Source of the DNA: Candidatus Atribacteria bacterium | GTDB lineage: Bacteria; Atribacterota; JS1; SB-45; 34-128 | Direction: 5' to 3' | Length of the DNA: 64,000 bases | Assembly: GCA_003451675.1 (NCBI GenBank) | Contig: DMCY01000019.1 | Coordinates: forward strand, 1 to 64,000 | Shown here: positions 48,149-58,149 of the stretch, in pieces | How the letters are laid out: every line of letters starts with the position of its first letter | Position numbering within the stretch: position 1 is the first letter of the stretch | Made by a program: the position numbers and the translations under genes | The notes under the pieces: generated by a model | Databases searched by the model: none | The model's input: the letters and a program-made list of their open reading frames with translations, nothing else | What the model was told of the DNA's origin: nothing

Positions 48149-49861
48149 TTAATCTAAAAATAAATCAACAATTTTTGAATTATCAACATCTACCAAGCCT
48201 TTATTGGTTATTTTAAGATGAGGAGCCACTTCTAAAGATAGAAAAGCGATACTCATAAAAGGATTGTCCACTGTAACTCCTAAATTTTTGGCAGTTTTAT
48301 AAATGGAATCCAAATTTTCTTTCACTTTTAACAAAGGCCTATCTGACATCAAACCAGCAATAGGCAAAGGTAATGAATCTACTATCTTTTCATCCACAGA
48401 TATTGCCAACCCACCTCCCATCTTAGAAATAGCTGCTCCGACATTTAACATATCTTTACTGTTAGTACCTACGATTATGATATTATGGGAATCATGAGCA
48501 ACGGATGAGCCTAAAGCACCTTTTTTTAAACCAATCCCTTTGACTAAACCTATACTTACTTTATTCGAAGCATGATGTCTCTCTATTACGGCAATTTTTA
48601 AGATATCACGCTTGGTATCAGAAACTACAAAGCCATCTTCGATTTTAGGAACTTCTATATTTTCTTCAGTAACAATTTGACCTGGGGTAATTTTTATCAC
48701 TCTGCATTTTTCGCCTTTTACTGGAATCTTGAAATCTTCAGGATAAAGCCATTTGATATTTATTGATCCTCTAATAGGTACCTCCAATGGTTTAGGACTT
48801 AGCTCTAATAACTCTCCGTTTTCAGCAACTAATTCACCATTATTAAAAACTTTAAGGATATTAAAATCTTTAAAGTTATCAAAAACAACCAAATCAGCTA
48901 CATAGCCAGGAGCAATTGCACCTAAGTTTCTTAGTCTAAAATATTCTGCAGTATTCAGGGTGGCCATCCTAATAACAGTAACTGGGTCTATCCCCTTTTT
49001 TATAGAAGTTTTTATAATATAATCAATATGCCCCTCCTCAATTAAATCTTTGGGGTGACGATCATCACAACAAAAGAAACACCTCCTGGAATTATCAGCA
49101 TTTACAAGAGGTAAAAGATCGATTAAATTTCGAGTAACTGAGCCTTCTCTCAACATAATATACATACCTAATCTCAATTTTTCTTTAGCCTCTTCTACTG
49201 TAGTACATTCATGGTCAGATCTTATTTGAGCGGAAACATAGGCACAAAGATCCTTGCCGGTCAAATTAGGAGCATGCCCATCGATACATTTTTTTGAAGA
49301 TACTACTATTTTATCTAAAACCTCGGGAATTTGGTTTAAAACTCCCGGAAAATTCATCATCTCTCCCAGCCCTAAAACCCATTTTTCGTCTAAAAGAGGA
49401 AATAAATCATTTACGCTAAGGTTTGCTCCGGAAGTTCCTAAAGATGAAGCAGGAACACAAGAAGGAAGCATCATAAAAATATTTAAGGGGTTATATTTGC
49501 TGGATTCCAACATATACCTGATACCTTCCAAGCCTAAAACATTGGCAATTTCATGAGGATCAATAATCACTGAAGTTGTCCCCAGTGGTACTACAGTCCT
49601 GGCAAACTCTGAAACTTTTACCATAGAACTTTCTAAGTGAATATGACCATCCATAAATCCGGGAGACAAATAACAATTGGAGATATCTATTTCATTAACG
49701 GCACTATATCCTTCACCTAATCCTACAATCGTATCCTTATAAATTACAACATCAGTAGTATATATTTCTCCGGAAAAAACATTTATTATCTTCCCATTTT
49801 TTAATAATAAATCTGCTTTCTTCTCTCCTCGAGCAACTTTAATGATTTCAGCAAGACTCAT
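48149..49861 (-). CDS. ade: Adenine deaminase
   Basis: Amidohydrolase-family enzyme converting adenine to hypoxanthine for purine salvage. The N-terminal metal motif is GFMDGHIHLESSMV. IIDPHEIANVLG, DGHAPNL and CCDDRHPKDL supply further ligands. The C-terminal domain contains ERHHASNKVSIGLVKG and SVAHDSHNIIIVGT, characteristic of Ade. At about 570 residues it is full length. ATG at 49859-49861 is preferred because AGGGGTG lies 6 bases upstream; a GTG three codons earlier overlaps that site. Confidence 0.95.
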   Translation of the reverse strand: MSLAEIIKVARGEKKADLLLKNGKIINVFSGEIYTTDVVIYKDTIVGLGEGYSAVNEIDISNCYLSPGFMDGHIHLESSMVKVSEFARTVVPLGTTSVIIDPHEIANVLGLEGIRYMLESSKYNPLNIFMMLPSCVPASSLGTSGANLSVNDLFPLLDEKWVLGLGEMMNFPGVLNQIPEVLDKIVVSSKKCIDGHAPNLTGKDLCAYVSAQIRSDHECTTVEEAKEKLRLGMYIMLREGSVTRNLIDLLPLVNADNSRRCFFCCDDRHPKDLIEEGHIDYIIKTSIKKGIDPVTVIRMATLNTAEYFRLRNLGAIAPGYVADLVVFDNFKDFNILKVFNNGELVAENGELLELSPKPLEVPIRGSINIKWLYPEDFKIPVKGEKCRVIKITPGQIVTEENIEVPKIEDGFVVSDTKRDILKIAVIERHHASNKVSIGLVKGIGLKKGALGSSVAHDSHNIIIVGTNSKDMLNVGAAISKMGGGLAISVDEKIVDSLPLPIAGLMSDRPLLKVKENLDSIYKTAKNLGVTVDNPFMSIAFLSLEVAPHLKITNKGLVDVDNSKIVDLFLD

Positions 49862-49874
49862 AATTATCACCCCT

Positions 49875-50368
49875 TTTTCGTATATCGTATTTCGTATATC
49901 GTTAGAGAAATAAAAAATTAATTCGTTCTAATTGTCATTGCGAGCCTTAATTTTATCAAGGCGCGGCAATCCCTTCATTAAACTAAAAACTTAAAGCGAA
50001 AAACGAAAAGCCATAATTCAAAATTCAAAACCCTTATAATAAAGTATTGCGGTTGGTGTAGGGGTCGAATTTATTCGACCCGAATTATTTTTACAATTTT
50101 TTAGGAGGCACGATTGATCAAGTCCCTTGACATTCCTTGGGCGTATGCAATACGCCCCTACAGTTTTTATGATTTTTTTTGCCTTGGGCACGATGCATCG
50201 TGCCCCTACATATTATACGTTACGGGCAGACACAAGGTCTGCCCCTACTATTTTATTCTGGCTCCTGACTCCTGGCTTCTTTATTCTATTTTCTTAACCA
50301 GCTAACCAGGTAACTAACTAACCAACTAACTAATTCTTAACGAGATACGATTCACGAGATACTAGATA
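49875..50368. repeat. Dense palindrome cluster upstream of ade
   Basis: No gene is seen. It contains a CGTATATCGTATTTCGTATATCG run (about 49879-49900), a TCATTGCGAGCC...GGCGCGGCAATCCC block (about 49932-49972), and four modular palindromes: GGTCGAATTTATTCGACC (about 50058-50081), GGGCGTATGCAATACGCCC (about 50139-50161), GGGCACGATGCATCGTGCCC (about 50186-50210) and GGGCAGACACAAGGTCTGCCC (about 50223-50248). Their GTAGGG/CCCTAC tails are shared. TTAACCAGCTAACCAGG octamers and ACGAGATACG runs end it. Confidence 0.75.
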
Positions 50369-50980
50369 CTAGATACGAGATACAAATTTTTTCCATATTA
50401 TTTCTACCTGTTCTTTAGTCTTATCCAATGAGCTACTATTATCTATCACGTAATCAGCCATTTTAGCTTTTTCTTTCATAGGTATTTGAGATTTTATCCT
50501 CTGTAAGGCTTCTTCTTTAGATAAATTATTTCTCCTAATTAATCTCTTTACTTGTTCATCTTCATTTATATATACGACTATTATCTTATCCATTAATCTA
50601 TCCAACTTAGCTTCATAGATTAAGGCAGCATCTATAATTAATATTTTTTCCTGGTTATGAGTTTTATTTCTTGCTAAATTTATCTCTTTTTTAATCAATC
50701 TTGTTATTTCAGAATGAGTAATATCATTTATTTTTTTTAAGAGAGTCTGATTTGCAAAGACTATTTTGCCCAATTTTTTTCTATCAATAATCAGGTCGTT
50801 TTGTAAAATATTTTTCCCAAATAATTTAACAATTTTCTTCCAGGCAGGTTTGTATGGTAAAATCACACTATGACCAAGTTTATCAGCATCAATAATTTTA
50901 GCCCCTAAATCTTTAAACATCTTAGTTACTGTACTTTTACCGCTTCCAATCCCACCGGTTAGACCAACAATTAATGTCAT
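50369..50980 (-). CDS. coaE: Dephospho-CoA kinase
   Basis: Last step of coenzyme A synthesis. The P-loop is GLTGGIGSGKSTVTKMF near residue 5. DADKLGH follows, and LIIDAALIYEAKLD and the RIKSQIPMKEK lid segment are present. At 203 residues it is full length. The start ATG follows GGGAGAAATC. It lies about 100 bases after polA, a common pairing, with an octamer repeat pair between. Confidence 0.95.
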   Translation of the reverse strand: MTLIVGLTGGIGSGKSTVTKMFKDLGAKIIDADKLGHSVILPYKPAWKKIVKLFGKNILQNDLIIDRKKLGKIVFANQTLLKKINDITHSEITRLIKKEINLARNKTHNQEKILIIDAALIYEAKLDRLMDKIIVVYINEDEQVKRLIRRNNLSKEEALQRIKSQIPMKEKAKMADYVIDNSSSLDKTKEQVEIIWKKFVSRI

Positions 50981-50992
50981 GATTTCTCCCTT

Positions 50993-51080
50993 ATTCGGTT
51001 AGCTAGTTAGTTGGTTACCTGGTTAACTGGTTTAGCATTAATTCATTAACCAACTAACCAGGTAACTAAGTAACCAGCTA
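50993..51080. repeat. Inverted GGTTA octamer pair between coaE and polA
   Basis: CGGTTAGCTAGTTAGTTGGTT (about 50997-51032) faces AACCAACTAACCAGGTAACT (about 51047-51085). The right arm runs into the last codons of polA. Confidence 0.7.
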
Positions 51081-53741
51081 ACTAACTTCTGCCCAATTAC
51101 TACCCGTTTTTAAATTAACTTTTATAGGAACAGAAAGTTTTAAGCTATGTTCCATAATGTCCTTTATAATATCTTTGGCTTTTTCTAACTCTGGCTTGTA
51201 AACCTCAAATATTAATTCATCATGTATTTGGAGTAGTAATTTACTTTTAAATCGTTCTTTTTTAAAAGATTCATCTATTTTAATCATAGCTAATTTTATT
51301 AAATCAGCTGCGCTTCCTTGAATGGGAGCATTAATAGCAATTCTTTCGTTAAATTCACGAATATTTTTATCATTGCTGTTTATACCTTCTAAATATCTCC
51401 TTCGGTTTAATAAAGTTATTACATAGCCTTTTTTTCGGGCTTCCTCTTTTTCTCTCTCAATATATTTTTTTACACCTTGATATCTATAAAAATAATTATT
51501 AATATATTTTTCGGCCTCTTCTCTTCCTATCCCTAAATTGCGTGCTAACCCATAACTACTCATTCCGTAAATAATACCAAAATTAATTACCTTGGCCATC
51601 CTTCTCATCTGCTTGCTAATTATATTTTGATCAAGTCCAAATATTCCCGAAGCAGTATGAGCATGAATGTCTTCACCATTTTTAAAAGCATTGAGCAAGC
51701 TTTCATCCTGAGAGAGATGAGCTAAAATGCGTAATTCTATCTGAGAATAATCGGCAGATAATAGCACAAACCCCTCCTCTGCGATAAAAGCCTTTCTGAT
51801 TTCTTTCCCTATTTCGGTTCTAATGGGGATATTTTGAAGGTTAGGTTCACTACTGCTTAACCTTCCGGTAGAAGTAACAGTTTGATGAAAAGAGGTATGT
51901 ATTCTCTTAGTTTTGCTATTAACTAAAAAGGGTAATTTATCGATATAAGTATTTTTTAGCTTACCTAATTCTCTATATTCCAGAATAAAAGACACAACCT
52001 TGTGCTGGGGAGCTAAAGTATTAAGTACATCCGCATTGGTAGAATAACCAGTTTTTGTCTTTTTTATTACCGGCAGTTTTAATCTTTCAAAAAGTATAAC
52101 ACTCAACTGTTTTGGAGAATTAATATTAAATTCCGTTCCAGATAAATTATAAATAGTTTTTTTCAACTCTCCGAGACGGGTATCCACTTGTTGGGACATC
52201 TTTTTTAAAAAATCAATATTCACCTTAATACCATTGATTTCCATTTCTCCTAAGATTTTTACTAAAGGCATTTCTATTTTTCTGAATAATGAAATTAAAT
52301 TTTTTTCTTCCATTTTTTCTTCTAAAATATCTTTTAATTTCAAAATATTTTGAGCATTTTCGCAAGCATCTACTATACTCACAATGGTATTTTGTTTGCC
52401 TTCTTTATTTTCATTATTTTTAAAATATTTTAAGTATTCCCAAAATAAATTTCTTAAATTATAATTCTCACTTGAAGGATTTAATAAATAAGCAGCAATC
52501 ATAGTATCAAAATTATTTCCTTCTATTCCTACTTTATTCCTACAAAGCACTATAAAATTAAATTTAAGGTTATGGCTAATTTTAATAATTCCCTGGTTTT
52601 CAAAATAGGGACGCAATTTACTTAAAACTAATTCGAGAGAAAGACATTTGGAATTTTCTATTAAATTTAAAGCAAATAACGGGATATAATAATTTTCATT
52701 ATCTTTGAAACTGAGGGCAATTCCTAAAATATCTGATGAAATGGCATTATCTGAAGAATTTATAATATAAAAAGAAAAATATTTTTTTTCTATAATTCTG
52801 TTGGTCAATCTCTCTAATTTTTCTTCAGTGTCAATTAAATTGAATTTTAACTTAGTTTTTTCATGATTAATTTTAGGAGCAATCTTTTTTAATAGATTTT
52901 TAAATTCTAATTTTTTAAATATTTTCCACAATTCTTCGTAATTTGGTGATTTCACTCTAAAAGAATCAAAATCGTACTTTATAGGAACTTCTCTTACAAT
53001 AGTAGCCAACATTTTACTCATTTTAATCTGGTCTTCGTATTCTCTTATCGCTTCTCTCAAAGATCTTTTAGAAATTTTGTCAGCATTATTCAAAATATTT
53101 TCTAAGTTTCCAAATTCTTTAATTAAAGCTATGGCAGTCTTTTCTCCTATGCCCGGAACACCCGGAATATTATCAGAAGAATCTCCTTTTAAGGCTAAAA
53201 TATCCACTATTTTCTCAGAGCCTACTCCAAATTTTTTCTTTATACCTTCTTCGTCGTAAATTTTAACCTCGGTTACTCCCTTGATAGTAGTCATTATCTT
53301 AGTATGGGGAGAGATAAGCTGAAAAGCATCTTTATCTCCGGTAACAATAATGGTATTACAATTTCTTTTTTCTGCTTCCTTTGCTATGGTACCAATAACA
53401 TCATCTGCCTCATAACCCTCTTTTGAACAAGAGGAAATATTATAATTGCTGATAATTTCCTTAATTAGGGGAATTTGGCTAATTAATTCGTCGGGCATTT
53501 TCTTCCGATGAGCTTTGTATTCTTTAAACTCCTTATGTCGAAAAGTCGGAACAGGTGTATCAAAGGTAATTACCATATATTCTGGCTTTTCTTCTTCTAA
53601 TAACCTGATTAATATCATAGTAAACCCGTAAACTGCATTGACAACCTGGCCATACGTGGTAGTTAATTGAGGTAATGCATAAAAAGCACGATAGAGTAAA
53701 CCTTGTCCATCAACCAAAATAAATTTTTTCCTGTTATTCAT
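51078..53741 (-). CDS. polA: DNA polymerase I
   Basis: Repair and Okazaki-fragment polymerase of 887 residues. The N-terminal 5' nuclease has LVDGQGLLYRAFYALP, ITFDTPVPTFRH, VTGDKDAFQL and LKGDSSDNIPGVPGIGEKTA. The central 3'-5' exonuclease-like domain lacks the D-x-E site (FSFYIINSSDN instead), so proofreading is probably lost, as in Taq and Bacillus enzymes. The polymerase domain has LSADYSQIELRILAHLS, RRMAKVINFGIIYGMS and LLQIHDELIFEV. The start ATG follows AGAAGAGAG. Confidence 0.97.
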   Translation of the reverse strand: MNNRKKFILVDGQGLLYRAFYALPQLTTTYGQVVNAVYGFTMILIRLLEEEKPEYMVITFDTPVPTFRHKEFKEYKAHRKKMPDELISQIPLIKEIISNYNISSCSKEGYEADDVIGTIAKEAEKRNCNTIIVTGDKDAFQLISPHTKIMTTIKGVTEVKIYDEEGIKKKFGVGSEKIVDILALKGDSSDNIPGVPGIGEKTAIALIKEFGNLENILNNADKISKRSLREAIREYEDQIKMSKMLATIVREVPIKYDFDSFRVKSPNYEELWKIFKKLEFKNLLKKIAPKINHEKTKLKFNLIDTEEKLERLTNRIIEKKYFSFYIINSSDNAISSDILGIALSFKDNENYYIPLFALNLIENSKCLSLELVLSKLRPYFENQGIIKISHNLKFNFIVLCRNKVGIEGNNFDTMIAAYLLNPSSENYNLRNLFWEYLKYFKNNENKEGKQNTIVSIVDACENAQNILKLKDILEEKMEEKNLISLFRKIEMPLVKILGEMEINGIKVNIDFLKKMSQQVDTRLGELKKTIYNLSGTEFNINSPKQLSVILFERLKLPVIKKTKTGYSTNADVLNTLAPQHKVVSFILEYRELGKLKNTYIDKLPFLVNSKTKRIHTSFHQTVTSTGRLSSSEPNLQNIPIRTEIGKEIRKAFIAEEGFVLLSADYSQIELRILAHLSQDESLLNAFKNGEDIHAHTASGIFGLDQNIISKQMRRMAKVINFGIIYGMSSYGLARNLGIGREEAEKYINNYFYRYQGVKKYIEREKEEARKKGYVITLLNRRRYLEGINSNDKNIREFNERIAINAPIQGSAADLIKLAMIKIDESFKKERFKSKLLLQIHDELIFEVYKPELEKAKDIIKDIMEHSLKLSVPIKVNLKTGSNWAEVS

Positions 53742-53882
53742 AACTCTCTTCTTTCGTTTTATGTTAGTGTATAACTTTATTGGGGTACTTTAAGAAAAAA
53801 AGAATAGCTGTCACTTTTGTTTTTCTAATTTTCTGTTTCTTTAGTGCTTTTCTTTCTCTTTACTCGATACTGATTTTTTTTC

Positions 53883-53911
53883 TTGACAATAAATATCACT
53901 TAACCTATAAT
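53883..53911 (+). promoter_or_regulatory. Perfect consensus promoter of tRNA-Leu
   Basis: TTGACA (53883-53888) and TATAAT (53906-53911) are separated by exactly 17 bases. Transcription should begin near 53918, about 16 bases before the tRNA. Confidence 0.9.
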
Positions 53912-53933
53912 TTTTAAGCAGAGATACCCAAAT

Positions 53934-54022
53934 GCCGAAGTGGCGAAATTGGTAGACGCACTGGACTCAAAATCCAGCGAGCCTCACAGCTCGTGTCGGT
54001 TCGACTCCGACCTTCGGCACCA
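53934..54022 (+). tRNA. tRNA-Leu (anticodon CAA)
   Basis: An 89-base class II tRNA with acceptor stem GCCGAAG/CTTCGGC, D-arm TGGCGAAATTGGTAGACGCA, and anticodon stem-loop CTGGA-CTCAAAA-TCCAG (anticodon CAA). A long variable arm (CGAGC..GCTCG) and T-arm GGTTCGACTCC are also present. The CCA end is encoded. It is one of only three plus-strand genes seen. Confidence 0.97.
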
Positions 54023-54392
54023 CTTTCTCGTATCTCGTATATCGTATTTCGTATATCGTAATTAATACACAATACAAATCCATCTAATTAAATTAATAAT
54101 TCAAAACATTTTTATATAAAGTATTACTTTTAATGTAGGAGGTCGAATTTATTCGACCCGCATTATTCGGGTTTGATAAATCAAACCCTAGACCATTACT
54201 CATTACGGGCAGACACAAGGTCTGCCCCTACATGTTATACATTTATTATTTTCTCCACGAGATACGAGATACGAATTAGGCTCCTGAATTTTATCTCTTT
54301 CTTTCTTTACTATATACTCGATATCTTATTCTGGCTACTGGCTTCTATTTTTTTCCTTATTCACTATATAACTATATACGATATACGATATA
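54023..54392. repeat. Repeat and palindrome cluster after tRNA-Leu
   Basis: No gene is seen. It holds CTCGTATATCGTATTTCGT (about 54027-54058), GGTCGAATTTATTCGACC (about 54145-54162), GGTTTGATAAATCAAACC with CCTA tail (about 54170-54190), GGGCAGACACAAGGTCTGCCC with CCCTAC (about 54206-54231), ACGAGATACGAGATACG, and CGATATACGATATAC beside the small-protein gene. No T-rich terminator follows the tRNA. Confidence 0.7.
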
Positions 54393-54620
54393 CTAATTAT
54401 CATTATCTAATAAATCATTATTATAAATCAAGGCTTGGCTGATTAAATCAACTGCTTCTTGAGTTTCGCATTTAGGTACCAATATTTCTATATTTCCGTT
54501 TAATTCATCTTTACCCACTTCTAACTGGTTTAAAATGGTTTCAATTCCTTTTTCTTTTAGTATTTTTTCTAAATTTCTGGCTAATGATATATTCTGAGCG
54601 ATATAAATAACTTTCCACAT
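54393..54620 (-). CDS. Small DUF2007-like protein next to dnaE
   Basis: A 75-residue soluble protein (WKVIYIAQNISLARNLEKIL, then GNIEILVPKCETQEAVDLIS). The pattern of an alternating beta strand, helix and ILVP strand resembles small proteins annotated as putative signal-transducing or DUF2007-type. The identification is tentative. It lies 37 bases downstream of dnaE with an AGAGGAT site before its ATG, so it is probably cotranscribed with dnaE. Its function is unknown. Confidence 0.7.
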   Translation of the reverse strand: MWKVIYIAQNISLARNLEKILKEKGIETILNQLEVGKDELNGNIEILVPKCETQEAVDLISQALIYNNDLLDNDN

Positions 54621-54657
54621 TATAAATAAATCCTCTAATATTAATTTTTATTATTCT

Positions 54658-57600
54658 TTAACATTTTTCTGTCCATATTTTTTTATTTCCTAAAATACTA
54701 CGTATTTCTTTCATTAATTTATCATTTATATTAAGTGAATATTTTTTACCTAGGGCATGTAATATAGTTTTATCCTTATCCTTGAAATGAAATATTACTT
54801 GACTTTTCCCCGGATAACTGTAAAATAATTCTTTTAATTTTTTTAAAAGATCGGGTTTATTCTCTTCAGTGTTAATTTCTAGATGGAGTTCTTCGGCAAG
54901 ATTCTGATTTTTCTCTTTTGTCTTGAGATTAGATTTTTTATTTTCTATGTATTTTTCTAAAAAAGTTATTTTCTCGGCAATAACTTTTGTTTTTCCCTCT
55001 GCCACATCAAGTCGCCCTTCTGTTATGACAATCACATCTTTCTTTATCATTTCTTTGCATTTTTCGTAAACCTTAGGAAACGCTATTATTTCTACAGTGC
55101 CCTCTAAGTCTTCTAAGGTAATAAATGCCATAAGATTTCCATTTTTAGTATTCTTTCTTTTAAAATTATTAATCACTCCAGCTAAAACTACTCTGCTTCT
55201 ATCTGAAAAGTTGGTTAATTCAATTGAAGTAGAAGTTACAATTTTCTTTAATCTTTCCTTATAATCATTCAGGGGGTGATGGGAAATATATAACCCTAAC
55301 ATTTCTTTTTCCATAGCCAAAAGTTCATTTTTAGAAAATTCTGATATATCTGGTAATTTATCCTGATAACCACCACCTTTATCTGAATTACTTTTTTCAA
55401 AAAGATCAAAGAGTGAAGTCTGCCCATTTCTCTTAGATTTTTGATATTCTTGCCCACTTTTTAATGATACATCTAAGACTGCCAATAATTGGGATCTTTT
55501 TGCCCCGATAGAATCAAAGGCACCACATTTTATTAGACTTTCGATTACCCTCTTATTTACTACTCTTAAATCAACTCTCTGGCAAAAATCGAGCAAAGAA
55601 GTAAAATTGGAATTTCTTCTACGTTCTCCAATAATAGTTTTTATAGCCTTTTCACCAACATTTTTCACAGCAGCCAATCCAAAGCGAATAGCCTTTCCCT
55701 CTACTACGGTAAAATTTACTAAACTCTGATTTATATCGGGAGGCAGTATTTCAATATTCATATTCCGGCATTCTTTTATATATAAAGCTACCTTATCGTT
55801 GTTTCCCATAATACTGGTAAGTAAAGAAGCCATATACTCTATTGTATAATGAGTTTTTAAATAGGCAGTCTGGTAAGAAATAAACGCGTAAGAAACGCTG
55901 TGAGATTTATTAAAACCATATCCGGCAAAATAAGCAATCAAATCAAATATTTCAGCAGCTGTCTTTTTTTTAATATTATTTTTTTGAGCACCTTTTATAA
56001 AAAGTTCTCGTTGTTTTTCCATCACTCCTTTCTGTTTTTTCCCCATGGCTTTTCGCAGTATATCTGCTTGTCCTAAGGTAAATCCTGCTAATTCACTGGC
56101 AATTTTCATAACCTGTTCCTGATAAACGATTACCCCATAAGTCTCCTTTAATATAGGTTCTAAACAAGGATGGGGATATTTTATTTTTGCCTTTCCCTTC
56201 TTTCCATTGATGAAATCATCGATCATACCGCTCCCCAAAGGTCCTGGTCTATACAATGCCAGTAAGGCAGTAATATCTTCTATGTTTTCAGGTTTCAATC
56301 TTTTAACTAAGTCTCTCATCCCTTCACTCTCTAATTGGAAAACACCGGCACAGTTTCCTTTAGATAACATCTTGTATACTTTTTTATCATCCAAAGGAAT
56401 CTTGTTTATATCAATCTTTTCTCCTCGAGTATGTTTTATTATTTTTAAAGCATTACTTATAACAGTTAAAGTGCGGAGTCCCAAAAAATCCATTTTCAAC
56501 AATCCCAGTTCTTCCAATTCAGCCATAGCGTACTGAGTACATATTTCTCCTTCAGCGGTCTTTTGCAGAGGAACGTAATCAGTCAGTGGTTTTCGAGAGA
56601 GAACTATGCCTGCAGCATGAGTAGAAGCATGTCGAGCTAAACCTTCTAAAGAAGAGGCGGTCTCAATCAACTTTTTTATATCCTCATCGCTTTTCATTAA
56701 CTCTTTAATTCGACTTTCCATCTTTAAAGCCTTTTCGATAGTAATATTGGGTTCCCAGGGAATCATTTTAGCGATAGTATCCACCCGAGCGTAGGGAATT
56801 CCCAAAGCTCTGCCCACATCTCTAACAGCAGCTCTGGCTGCCATAGTACCAAAAGTAATTATCTGAGCTACTTTATCATTACCGTATTTTTTAGAAACAT
56901 ACTCAATTACTTCTTCTCTTCGTTCATAACAAAAATCAATATCAAAATCTGGCATACTAATTCTTTCTGGATTTAAAAATCTTTCAAACAGTAAACCATA
57001 TGCCATAGGGTCAATATTGGTAATATTTAGACAATAGGCAACTAAGCTTCCTGCGGCAGAACCTCGACCAGGTCCCACCATAATTCCTTTTTCTTTAGCA
57101 TATCTTACAAAATCCCACACAATTAAAAAATAAGGTTCAAATTCCATCTTTTTAATAACTGAAAGTTCGTATTCTAATCTCTCCTCCAATTGTTCTGTAA
57201 TTTCAGAATATCTCTCATTAAGCCCTTTATAACAAAGCTCTTTTAAATAAGTATTAATGTTATGTTCAGGAGGAACTTTAAATTCTGGTAATTGAGCGTG
57301 CCTAAAATCAATTTCTAAATTACATTTTTCAGCAATACGGATGGTGTTTTCAAGGGCTTGAGGAACTTTTGAAAAATTTTCATTCATCTCTTCGGGGGAA
57401 TTAAAATAAAATGCATCGGTAGAAAATTTTAAGCGTTTAGGATCACCTAAATTAGTAGCTGTTTGGATACAAAGCAAAATTTCGTGTGCTCGAGCATCTT
57501 CCTTATTTATATAATGGATATCATTGGTCGCAACAAGAGGAATAGAAAGTTCTTGACTTATCTCAATGAGATTTTCATTTACAATTTCCTGTTCGGGAAT

Positions 57601-58143
57601 ACCATTTTTTTGTAATTCTAAATAAAAATTACCTTCTCCGAAAATATCAAAGAAATCAAGGGCTACTTCCCTGGCTTTTTTGATATCTTTCTGTAAAATA
57701 CATTGGGCAATTTCTCCCTTTAAACAAGCTGAAAGAGCAATTAATCCTTTGCTGTGTTTTCTTAATATTTCTTTATCAATTCTTGGCTTATAATAAAAAC
57801 CTTCTAAGTAAGATAAAGTAACTAACTTTATTAAATTTTTATAGCCTTCATTGTTTTTAACTAATAGTATTAGATGATGAGGAGTTTCTTTTCTTTGCGA
57901 GGATTTATCAAACCTGCTTCGGTGAGCAACATACATTTCACAGCCAATAATGGGCTTTACTCCCTGTCGAATAGCTTCTTTGTAGAATTGTATAGCTCCA
58001 TACATAACCCCGTGATCGGTAATAGCCAAGGCGGGCATCTTATGCTTTTTAGCTTGAGCTACTAATTCTGATATTCGGCAGGCTCCATCCAATAGACTGT
58101 ATTCGGTATGTACATGTAGGTGAACAAAGTTTGCGTGCCACAT
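54658..58143 (-). CDS. dnaE: DNA polymerase III alpha subunit
   Basis: Replicative polymerase. The N-terminal PHP domain has HLHVHTEYSLLDG and AITDHGVMYG. The catalytic aspartates are in PDFDIDFCYERREEVI, with the GPGRGSAAGSLVAYCL loop before it. A helix-hairpin-helix (YGFNKSHSVSYAFISYQTAY region) and a C-terminal OB-fold (SRVVLAGVINNFKR, then GRLDVAEGKTKV) follow. The length is about 1161 residues. The frame extends 45 codons upstream into repeats, but ATG at 58141-58143 gives the family N-terminus; its GGGAGG site is rather distant (about 15 bases). Confidence 0.97.
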   Translation of the reverse strand: MWHANFVHLHVHTEYSLLDGACRISELVAQAKKHKMPALAITDHGVMYGAIQFYKEAIRQGVKPIIGCEMYVAHRSRFDKSSQRKETPHHLILLVKNNEGYKNLIKLVTLSYLEGFYYKPRIDKEILRKHSKGLIALSACLKGEIAQCILQKDIKKAREVALDFFDIFGEGNFYLELQKNGIPEQEIVNENLIEISQELSIPLVATNDIHYINKEDARAHEILLCIQTATNLGDPKRLKFSTDAFYFNSPEEMNENFSKVPQALENTIRIAEKCNLEIDFRHAQLPEFKVPPEHNINTYLKELCYKGLNERYSEITEQLEERLEYELSVIKKMEFEPYFLIVWDFVRYAKEKGIMVGPGRGSAAGSLVAYCLNITNIDPMAYGLLFERFLNPERISMPDFDIDFCYERREEVIEYVSKKYGNDKVAQIITFGTMAARAAVRDVGRALGIPYARVDTIAKMIPWEPNITIEKALKMESRIKELMKSDEDIKKLIETASSLEGLARHASTHAAGIVLSRKPLTDYVPLQKTAEGEICTQYAMAELEELGLLKMDFLGLRTLTVISNALKIIKHTRGEKIDINKIPLDDKKVYKMLSKGNCAGVFQLESEGMRDLVKRLKPENIEDITALLALYRPGPLGSGMIDDFINGKKGKAKIKYPHPCLEPILKETYGVIVYQEQVMKIASELAGFTLGQADILRKAMGKKQKGVMEKQRELFIKGAQKNNIKKKTAAEIFDLIAYFAGYGFNKSHSVSYAFISYQTAYLKTHYTIEYMASLLTSIMGNNDKVALYIKECRNMNIEILPPDINQSLVNFTVVEGKAIRFGLAAVKNVGEKAIKTIIGERRRNSNFTSLLDFCQRVDLRVVNKRVIESLIKCGAFDSIGAKRSQLLAVLDVSLKSGQEYQKSKRNGQTSLFDLFEKSNSDKGGGYQDKLPDISEFSKNELLAMEKEMLGLYISHHPLNDYKERLKKIVTSTSIELTNFSDRSRVVLAGVINNFKRKNTKNGNLMAFITLEDLEGTVEIIAFPKVYEKCKEMIKKDVIVITEGRLDVAEGKTKVIAEKITFLEKYIENKKSNLKTKEKNQNLAEELHLEINTEENKPDLLKKLKELFYSYPGKSQVIFHFKDKDKTILHALGKKYSLNINDKLMKEIRSILGNKKIWTEKC

Positions 58144-58149
58144 AATTGA

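Noticed and set aside
54173..54442. Plus-strand open frame after tRNA-Leu
   Set aside because: Built from palindromes and CGTATAT-type repeats. It also overlaps the small minus-strand gene.
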